From assembly GCA_963667715.1 (NCBI GenBank), contig OY763926.1:3100001-3164000 (forward strand): DNA of 64,000 bases, read 5' to 3'. The translations under genes were made by a program, and so were the position numbers. Shown here in pieces: positions 55,759 to 62,726 of the stretch (positions within the stretch are counted from its first letter, which is position 1; each line of letters opens with the position of its first letter). The notes under the pieces were generated by a model. That model had not been told where the DNA came from and searched no databases. It was given only the letters and a program-made list of their open reading frames with translations. This DNA is from JAFGDI01 sp963667715 (GTDB taxonomy: Bacteria > Planctomycetota > Phycisphaerae > Sedimentisphaerales > SM23-30).

Positions 55759-57066
55759 ATGAATAATAACAATATAGTTAGAATTAAAACAATTGTCGGC
55801 ATAATAGGCTTGGGCTATGTTGGTTTGCCGTTGGCTGTTGAATTTATCCGCGGTGGGGCTGAGGTTATTGGGTTTGATATTAATCCGGAGGCGGTTAAGC
55901 GGATAAATTCTGGGAAGTCGCCTTTGAAGCATATTCCGGATGGGCATATTGCTGAGATGGTGAAGTCTAAGCGGTTTAAGGCTACTACTGATGCTTCGCT
56001 GATGGATAAGCCGGATGCTCTGATTCTTTGTGTGCCTACGCCGCTAACGGAGAATCGTGAGCCCGATATGTTTTATGTGGTTGAATCCTGTAAGGCTGTC
56101 GCTAAGTCGTTGCGTAAGGGGCAGCTGGTTGTGCTTGAGAGTACCACTTACCCTGGAACTACCAATGAAGTAATGAAGCCTATCCTGGAAGCTACCGGAC
56201 TCAAAGCTGGCAAGGATTTCCATATGGCTTATTCGCCGGAACGTGAAGATCCGGGTAATGCTCACTATAATACCCGCACTATACCCAAGGTTATTGGTGC
56301 TATTGATAAGGCATCTATGGACTTTGCATTGAATATCTATAAATACGCTATAGATACAATGATACCGGTTGACAGTTGCGAGACTGCAGAAGCGATCAAG
56401 ATCGTGGAAAATGTGTATCGCTGTGTTAATATTGCTATGGTAAATGAGCTAAAGCAGCTTTTCGACCGAATGGGTATAGATGTATGGGAGGTTGTTCGTG
56501 GAGCAAGCTCTAAACCATTTGGCTATCAGCCGTTCTACCCAGGACCGGGGCTGGGCGGGCATTGTATTCCGATCGACCCGTTCTACCTGACCTGGAAGGC
56601 TCGTCAGTATGGTATGCCAACCCGCTTCATTGAGCTTGCTGGTGAAATTAATACCAATATGCCGCACTATGTTATTCAGCGAACAATGGATGCATTGAAT
56701 GACCATAAAAAGAGCTTAAAAGGGTCTAAGGTACTGGTACTTGGCTTGGCGTATAAGAAAGACATCGATGATATACGCGAATCGCCGTCGCTGGAACTGA
56801 TCGAGCTGCTCAAGGAAAAGGGAGCAAAGGTTGATTATAATGATCCGTACATTCCTGCTACGAAAAAGACCAGAGAATACAACTTACAAATGAAATCCGT
56901 TTCACTTACCCCTACGAATATTAAAAAGTACGACTGTGTGCTGATAGCAACTGCTCACAGCGAGTATGATATGAATATGATAGTTAAGAATGCACAGCTA
57001 GTGGTCGATACTAGAAATGCCTGTGATAATGTTAAGAGTGGAAAGAAGAAGATAGTAAAGGCGTAA
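55759..57066 (+). CDS. UDP-sugar 6-dehydrogenase (WbpA-like)
   Basis: 435 residues. NAD-binding start GIIGLGYVGLPLAVEF, catalytic Cys269 in GLGGHCIPIDPFYLTW, and C-terminal domain starting GLAYKKDIDDIRESPS match the UDP-N-acetylglucosamine/UDP-N-acetylmannosamine 6-dehydrogenase branch, which makes UDP-aminosugar uronates. This is a second sugar dehydrogenase beside algD. Base composition rises in GC about 50 bases into the gene compared with the AT-rich genes before it. A repeat-rich element follows. Confidence 0.9.
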   Translation: MNNNNIVRIKTIVGIIGLGYVGLPLAVEFIRGGAEVIGFDINPEAVKRINSGKSPLKHIPDGHIAEMVKSKRFKATTDASLMDKPDALILCVPTPLTENREPDMFYVVESCKAVAKSLRKGQLVVLESTTYPGTTNEVMKPILEATGLKAGKDFHMAYSPEREDPGNAHYNTRTIPKVIGAIDKASMDFALNIYKYAIDTMIPVDSCETAEAIKIVENVYRCVNIAMVNELKQLFDRMGIDVWEVVRGASSKPFGYQPFYPGPGLGGHCIPIDPFYLTWKARQYGMPTRFIELAGEINTNMPHYVIQRTMDALNDHKKSLKGSKVLVLGLAYKKDIDDIRESPSLELIELLKEKGAKVDYNDPYIPATKKTREYNLQMKSVSLTPTNIKKYDCVLIATAHSEYDMNMIVKNAQLVVDTRNACDNVKSGKKKIVKA

Positions 57067-57070
57067 TGAA

Positions 57071-57736
57071 GGTGCGAGCAACGAGGCGTGAGAAATCAGA
57101 GAAGAATAAGATAGACGCAAGCTACGAGCAGTGAGAAATAAAAATTAAGAAAAGTTGGTACATAGTACTGTAGATTATTAATCATCAATATTACATTGAA
57201 AACATAAGAGGCCAGATATGAGGCGTGGGAAACGAGGGAACTCTGTTCTTGCACCTGGTAACTGGCCTCTGGCTCCATACAAATGCGTGATTTCAAACAA
57301 TTGATCGTCTGGCAGAAAGCACACCAGCTTACTCTGGCAGTGTATGAGGCAACCTCAGCTTTTCCCCAGTCTGAGGTTTATGGACTAACATCCCAGCTCC
57401 GCCGGGCAACAGCTTCTATCCCTACCAATATTGCAGAAAGCTGCGGGCGAGAAGGGATAAATGAACGCAAAAACTTTTTAAATATCGCTCTAGGATCGGC
57501 TTGTGAGGTGGAATATCAGCTGATACTGGCAAAAGATTCAAGTATATTCCGCAAGAATCATTTACTACATTAAATGATATTTTAACTGAAATTAGAAAAA
57601 TGCTCTACATATTAAAAGATAAACAAGTGTAGACGCGAGCAACGGGACGCCAGAGGCGAGAAAGTCAAATATATTACCACTCGCACCTCGTCACTCAAAT
57701 GCTCTTTGCTATTCCTTTTTTCTCGCATCTCGCACC
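57071..57736 (+). mobile_element. S23 (four-helix-bundle) insertion element with inverted ends
   Basis: GGTGCGAG at 57071-57078 and its complement CTCGCACC at 57729-57736 bound 666 bases containing a broken S23-type gene. Inside are related repeats: a 26-base motif at 57071 and 57114 (20 of 26 identical), variants at 57217 and 57632, inverted CTCGCACC at 57680, and GAGGCCAG/CTGGCCTC at 57208-57215 and 57262-57269. Such GCGAGCAACGAGGCG-like arrays accompany S23 ORFs in many bacteria. Whether it moves is unknown; no transposase is present. Confidence 0.5.
57283..57632 (+). pseudogene. Four-helix-bundle (23S rRNA intervening-sequence type) protein, frameshifted
   Basis: MRDFKQLIVWQKAHQLTLAV and LTSQLRRATASIPTNIAESC then FLNIALGSACEVEYQL are the S23 family signature. 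The frame stops early at 57573, 96 codons. One base appears deleted at about 57538-57541: reading on in the next frame from AAG 57540 gives KYIPQESFTTLNDILTEIRK and continues to a TAG at 57632, restoring the family length of about 116 residues. A sequencing error is possible, but a pseudogene is likely. The family's biological role is not known. Confidence 0.8.
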
Positions 57737-57752
57737 TAGTATCTCTAAACTT

Positions 57753-58727
57753 ATGAATAAAACTATACATGCTATAATACTTGCTGGTGGAACTGACTTT
57801 GGTCGGTGCCCTATTGCCAGTAAGTATCCTGTTTGTTTGTGGCCAATTATTGGCCAGCCGGCAATTGTGCGTGTGCTAAACTGGTTGGCCGAAAATGGTA
57901 TAGAATCTGCCACTATTTGCCATGAAGGTAGCCGTGAGTTGATTGAGAAAGTCGTCTCTGGCACTAATCTGAATATTTCGGTAAGTTATTTAACAGAGAC
58001 ACTCCCCTGGGGAACTGCCGGCTGTATCAGGGAAGAAATAAATCACGATGATTGTAAATCTGATCATTATCTGGTATGTAAATCGAATATGCTTACCCCC
58101 CCGCCATTAACTGACTTTATTGCTAATCACATTAGCTCTGGTAATTTATTGTCGCTTTCTGTTAATGCAGTTAGTTCACTGAAAAATGATGCTTATGAGG
58201 CGACTGGCACATACTTGTGCACACGTGATATTCTAGAGAATATTCCAAAGCTTGGCTATTGCGACATAAAAGAACGGCTTATTCCATGTATGGTACAAAA
58301 AGATATTGGAATTAATGCTTTTCCACTGCAACAACTAACGGGCGGCTTTCGTAATATAAAGACATATTACAAGGCAACGTCTCAGGTTCTTACCAATGGG
58401 CTATTGAAAGCTTATATTCCAGAATCGTATAAACATCTGGACAATGATGTATATGTCTCTCCAAGTGCCAAAATTGATGCTACGGCCAGATTATTCGGTC
58501 CTCTAGTTATTATGGATAATGTAAAAATAGCGGCTAATACTATAATCTTTGGTCCAGGGATAATTGGTGAAGGAACAGAAATAGGTAGTGGTTGCTTCTT
58601 AGAAGGTTGTCTATCTTGGAGCGGGACTATCATCAACGCAAATTCAGAGATACGCCACAGCTTCATTAACACAAAAAGTATTATTTCTGCTGGAACAAAA
58701 CTCTCAAAAGAGGTGGTATACAGCTAA
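57753..58727 (+). CDS. Nucleotidyltransferase-like protein with left-handed beta-helix, catalytic motifs degenerate
   Basis: 324 residues from the ATG at 57753; the frame extends 54 bases further upstream into the S23 element repeats, which is unlikely to be coding. HAIILAGGTDFGRCPIASKY resembles the start of NDP-sugar pyrophosphorylases, but the GGxGTRL loop reads GGTDFGR, and the Gly-Asp metal site that usually follows the LVLxGD strand reads YLVCKSNML. The C-terminal part (about 235-324) is a hexapeptide beta-helix (NVKIAANTIIFGPGIIGEGTE). It looks like a non-catalytic relative. Its stop overlaps the EpsI start (TAATG). Function unknown; the position suggests a role in exopolysaccharide initiation. 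Confidence 0.7.
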   Translation: MNKTIHAIILAGGTDFGRCPIASKYPVCLWPIIGQPAIVRVLNWLAENGIESATICHEGSRELIEKVVSGTNLNISVSYLTETLPWGTAGCIREEINHDDCKSDHYLVCKSNMLTPPPLTDFIANHISSGNLLSLSVNAVSSLKNDAYEATGTYLCTRDILENIPKLGYCDIKERLIPCMVQKDIGINAFPLQQLTGGFRNIKTYYKATSQVLTNGLLKAYIPESYKHLDNDVYVSPSAKIDATARLFGPLVIMDNVKIAANTIIFGPGIIGEGTEIGSGCFLEGCLSWSGTIINANSEIRHSFINTKSIISAGTKLSKEVVYS

Positions 58728-59428
58728 TGAAAAATAACAATCTCATTATTCTTGTTATTGCTACTATTATTACGCTATTCTTTGGCTGGAGCTATAGATA
58801 TGCGGAAAACCTTTTAGCCAAGGATAGTCTCAAGCAGATAGTATTACCAGTGCCCCTGAGTAATTTTCCTAAGGAAATCGGTAACTGGGATGGTAAAGAT
58901 ATAGAGTTATCGGACGCCGTAAAGAAAGTTGCGGGTAATGATGATTTTGTAAACAGGTCCTATATAAATGAAAAAGAAGGTAAATGGGTAGGGTTTTATG
59001 TAGCTTATGCCGGCCAGCCAAGGAATATGCTTGGGCATCGCCCTCAAGTTTGTTACCCAGGAGCCGGCTGGATCCATGAATCAACAAAAGAATCGGTCTT
59101 TACCTCTCAATCAGGGAAGGACATCCCCTGCCTGATCCATAAGTTTCGTAAGCCGTTTCCCGATTCTTCGCAGGTTACAGTCATGAACTTTTACATATTG
59201 AACGGCATTCCTACTAACAAGGAAGCTGAGTTCAATAGTTTATCGTTTAGGATGCCAAATATAAAAGGAGAGGTCGCCCATTACGTTTCTCAAATACAGA
59301 TAAACTCAGCAGTTGAATCAAGCGTAGTTGAATTTGCTCCTCTTATAGCTGATATGGTACTGGAATACCTGCCAGACCAAGACGGAAATGTTGCGGCTAC
59401 TGAGAAGCAGGAGGCTAAAAATGACTGA
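58727..59428 (+). CDS. epsI: EpsI family exosortase-associated protein
   Basis: 233 residues with one N-terminal membrane segment (about 5-22). PLSNFPKEIGNWDGKDIEL, then YINEKEGKWVGFYVAYAGQP, and GHRPQVCYPGAGW are characteristic of the EpsI (DUF3485) family found next to, or fused with, exosortases. It is thought to help exopolysaccharide formation or secretion; its reaction is not established. It overlaps the exosortase gene by 8 bases. Confidence 0.92.
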   Translation: MKNNNLIILVIATIITLFFGWSYRYAENLLAKDSLKQIVLPVPLSNFPKEIGNWDGKDIELSDAVKKVAGNDDFVNRSYINEKEGKWVGFYVAYAGQPRNMLGHRPQVCYPGAGWIHESTKESVFTSQSGKDIPCLIHKFRKPFPDSSQVTVMNFYILNGIPTNKEAEFNSLSFRMPNIKGEVAHYVSQIQINSAVESSVVEFAPLIADMVLEYLPDQDGNVAATEKQEAKND

Positions 59429-60317
59429 ATACTCCAATAACAAAAAACAGTTATATATAGCTATATTCATATTTAGTCTGTCATTTATCTGGGCTTTCTG
59501 GCCGAATATAAGTGACTTATTTAGAATGTGGCAAACGTCAGATGAATATTCATCTGGTATGCTGGTACCGGTAATGGCTGGATTTCTTCTTTATAACAGG
59601 CTAAAAGTTGATAGTGCAAAACCAAAAGTATTTTGGCCAGCCCTACTTATGCTGTTATTTGCTCAAATTACACGAATATGCGGCGTACTACTAATGTCAG
59701 CGTTTCTGGAAAGAGCAGCACTGTTGATAGCTATATATTCAGCTATTTTATTGATACTTGGCCACAGGGTATTTATAAAGCATTATTCTATCATGCTTTT
59801 TCTGGTACTTATGATACCTTTGCCCAATAGTATACATAGTATCATAAGTCCCAGCTTACAAAAGTGGGCGACCCATTCAGCTGTATTCATATTGGAAATG
59901 TTCGGCTATAATGTAATGACAGAAGGCAATATCATCAATATTGGTAGCACCAGTGTTGCCGTCGCTGAAGCGTGCAATGGTCTGAGAATGATAACTGCAT
60001 TTTTTGTTACTACCGGGCTAATATCATTGATAATACACAAGCCAAGCTGGCAAAAAGTGGTTGTGATTATATCAACATTACCTATCGCTCTAATATGTAA
60101 TACAGTAAGGCTGGTAATTACCTCTATCGCATTCACAATGATCAAAGCCCAACAATGGGAGAAATTATTCCATGATTTCGGCGGATTTGCAATGATGCCG
60201 CTGGCTATATTATTAGTAATTGCAGAACTTGCATTTATGAACATGCTGATCGTTGCCGATAAAACAAATGAGAAGACTGCAAGCGACGAAATTATCCTTA
60301 AAAAGGTGAAAAAATGA
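59421..60317 (+). CDS. Exosortase (membrane cysteine transpeptidase-like)
   Basis: 298 residues from the ATG at 59421, which has AGGAGG 6 bases upstream; the longer frame beginning at 59388 lies inside epsI. Eight or so membrane helices. The three catalytic residues are Cys185 in AEACNGLRM, Arg230 in NTVRLV and His251 in FHDFGGF. Exosortases cut and anchor PEP-CTERM proteins, but in this window no secreted protein ends in a PEP-CTERM tail. The subclass was not decided. Confidence 0.94.
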   Translation: MTEYSNNKKQLYIAIFIFSLSFIWAFWPNISDLFRMWQTSDEYSSGMLVPVMAGFLLYNRLKVDSAKPKVFWPALLMLLFAQITRICGVLLMSAFLERAALLIAIYSAILLILGHRVFIKHYSIMLFLVLMIPLPNSIHSIISPSLQKWATHSAVFILEMFGYNVMTEGNIINIGSTSVAVAEACNGLRMITAFFVTTGLISLIIHKPSWQKVVVIISTLPIALICNTVRLVITSIAFTMIKAQQWEKLFHDFGGFAMMPLAILLVIAELAFMNMLIVADKTNEKTASDEIILKKVKK

Positions 60318-62695
60318 CCGATTTTGATAATAATCCAAAAGATATTATTACATATAACAGTAATAATACTTCCTATAATAATTCAGCTATTGTACCTGCA
60401 AACCAATATTCGGCACCACCACAGCAGGAACAGGCTGGTGGTAGTGATTTTATCCCGAAGATGATAAGTAAATGGCCGTTAATCCTGATTATTTTCATTT
60501 TACTGGCATCACTTTTGGTTCCAGCGGCATGGTTATTTACACCTGAGACAAATAAAGCTCAGATTCTGGTTGAAGTACTGCCGATGACCCAAATTATATT
60601 GTCTGACCCGGATGATTCAGCTAAGACATTTTCATATTCTAGCTTTAAAAATACTCAGGCAAAAATCATGCTTAGCGAGCAGATCATTCAGAGAACAGCT
60701 GATATCTTACGGGATAAACAATTATATATATTTACACCAAGGGAAGATGGTATAAAAGCAAAGCTCAAGCAGGTATGGCAATATAAAGATTTGCAGTTTC
60801 TGAGCAAAAATGAAACAAATAGATATAAAGTTATTATGGATATGGTTAGAAATGATAAGATCACAGCTATATCAGATAAATACAGTGATTTTATTTTCTT
60901 AAGTGTTGAGAGCCGTTCTGCAAAGGATGCGAAAACTATAGCGGAAGCTATTCGCCAGAGTTATAAAGAAATCGTCTTATCAGAAATGGAAGAAGAGGGA
61001 GATAAGAAAATTGTTTCTCTGGAAGAAGAGCTCAAACAGATAAACCGAGATCTGGAAAGGCAACAGGAAAACATCTTCCAGCTAACAGTTAAATATGGCT
61101 ACGCTGATCTGGAAAAACGACATGAAATGATCATTAACAGAATGGAAGGTGTTCAGGAACAATTGACACTGGCTCTATCCGAAAAGTCTAAGCTCGAAAA
61201 TACGGTTAAAAAGCTTGAGAACTCAATGAACGCACCAGTCGAACTGCCGGAGATAAGCGAAAAGACAAAAACAGAACAGATGAGTCAGTATATTAATGCT
61301 GACGAAAGGTTAAAAAAGCTTTCAGAAACTCTAATTGCAGAAGAACAAAAGCTTTTATTTGCGAAGCAGAGTCTTACTGCTGATAATCCGGAAATAACTC
61401 GGCAGGAAGAAACTATAGAAGTACTTAATACCAAAGTTGAAAGCAGACGCAAAGAGCTAAAAGAAGAGTTTGAAAGCATGCTGAATTCTGAAAAAGAACT
61501 TCAGAAGCAGGACGCTATAGCCTCTCGCCAGACAGAACTGGAGCAGACCAAGGCAGTATTTGATGAACAGGTTAAATATATCGACCTGCTTCAACAGCAG
61601 TTAAAAGATGATAATGATGAAGCTATTGAAGTTGGACGTTTAGATACACTGATTAAACGCAAGCAGGATGAAGAACGGCAAAAAGAGCTGGTCCAAGAAG
61701 ATATTCAGGACAAGATCATGAAATTGCGTATTGAAAGCAAACGACCAGGCAGAATAAATGCTGACAGGCCGGTTTCAGTTTTTGATATGCCAAGTAAAAA
61801 AGTGAAGCTTGCTGGCGGTGCCGCATTTGGTTCATTGGCCGTTGGCCTTGCTTTGGCTTTTTTACTGGTTAAAATGGATAAAAGTATTCTATACCCGGAA
61901 GATATTATCCGTCAGGCCGGAACTGCAATTATTGGTACTACGGTAAGTGTCTCCTCGGTGAAAAAGAAAGATATAGCAAACTACATAACTATGGACTATC
62001 AAAATATCAGAGCGAACCTGAAGCTTTTGAACGGTGGAGTTATTCCACAAATACTTGCTATCAGCAGTCCTGAACCGGGCGAAGGTAAGACTACGCTTTC
62101 TATAAATCTTGCTGCATCATTAGCTCGCAGCAATCATCGGGTATTATTAATCGATGGCGACCTGCGTAAGCCTGATATTCACCGAATAGTAAACCTGCCG
62201 GGCAAAACTGTTGGATTAAATGAAGTAGCAAGCGGGATATGCATTTTTGAAGATGCTGTTTATGAAGATTATCATCCTAATCTTGATGTTCTGAGAGCTT
62301 GTGGCAGCACTAACTTTGACAGTGTTCAGTTATTAAGCGGAATAGGGATAATTGAGTTTCTGCAAAGAATGACAGGCAAATACGATCATATCGTAATTGA
62401 CACATCTCCTATTCTGGCAGCCCCTGATGCATTGCTATGGGCCAGACTGGCTGATGCTGTTATATTAAGCTCATTATCAGGCACGACAACATCAACATCA
62501 CTTAAAATTGCGTTAGAGCGTTTGAGCAAGATTAATGCTAATGTACTAGGAAATGTTCTTGCAAACGTTAAAGACAGACCAGGCTACGGCTATGGCCATA
62601 ACTATTATGACTATAGATACGGCAAAGATGCCGGCAAGAAACATAAAAAACGGAATTATAAGAACCTGATACTGGATTCTGACCAGAATTGCTAA
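60314..62695 (+). CDS. Wzz-type polysaccharide copolymerase with BY-kinase domain
   Basis: 793 residues. An N-terminal membrane helix (about 55-75), a long periplasmic coiled-coil region (about 215-470, KKIVSLEEELKQINRDLERQ), a second membrane helix (about 500-520, LAGGAAFGSLAVGLALAFLL), then a bacterial tyrosine kinase: Walker A PEPGEGKTTLS (about 586-596), Walker A' LLIDGDLRKP, Walker B HIVIDTSPI. The C-terminus has a Tyr-rich tail (GYGYGHNYYDYRYG) for autophosphorylation. It sets chain length and drives export. Overlaps the exosortase by 4 bases. Confidence 0.93.
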   Translation: MTDFDNNPKDIITYNSNNTSYNNSAIVPANQYSAPPQQEQAGGSDFIPKMISKWPLILIIFILLASLLVPAAWLFTPETNKAQILVEVLPMTQIILSDPDDSAKTFSYSSFKNTQAKIMLSEQIIQRTADILRDKQLYIFTPREDGIKAKLKQVWQYKDLQFLSKNETNRYKVIMDMVRNDKITAISDKYSDFIFLSVESRSAKDAKTIAEAIRQSYKEIVLSEMEEEGDKKIVSLEEELKQINRDLERQQENIFQLTVKYGYADLEKRHEMIINRMEGVQEQLTLALSEKSKLENTVKKLENSMNAPVELPEISEKTKTEQMSQYINADERLKKLSETLIAEEQKLLFAKQSLTADNPEITRQEETIEVLNTKVESRRKELKEEFESMLNSEKELQKQDAIASRQTELEQTKAVFDEQVKYIDLLQQQLKDDNDEAIEVGRLDTLIKRKQDEERQKELVQEDIQDKIMKLRIESKRPGRINADRPVSVFDMPSKKVKLAGGAAFGSLAVGLALAFLLVKMDKSILYPEDIIRQAGTAIIGTTVSVSSVKKKDIANYITMDYQNIRANLKLLNGGVIPQILAISSPEPGEGKTTLSINLAASLARSNHRVLLIDGDLRKPDIHRIVNLPGKTVGLNEVASGICIFEDAVYEDYHPNLDVLRACGSTNFDSVQLLSGIGIIEFLQRMTGKYDHIVIDTSPILAAPDALLWARLADAVILSSLSGTTTSTSLKIALERLSKINANVLGNVLANVKDRPGYGYGHNYYDYRYGKDAGKKHKKRNYKNLILDSDQNC

Positions 62696-62726
62696 TTATA
62701 CTATTGAGTGTTAACCATATCCCCTA

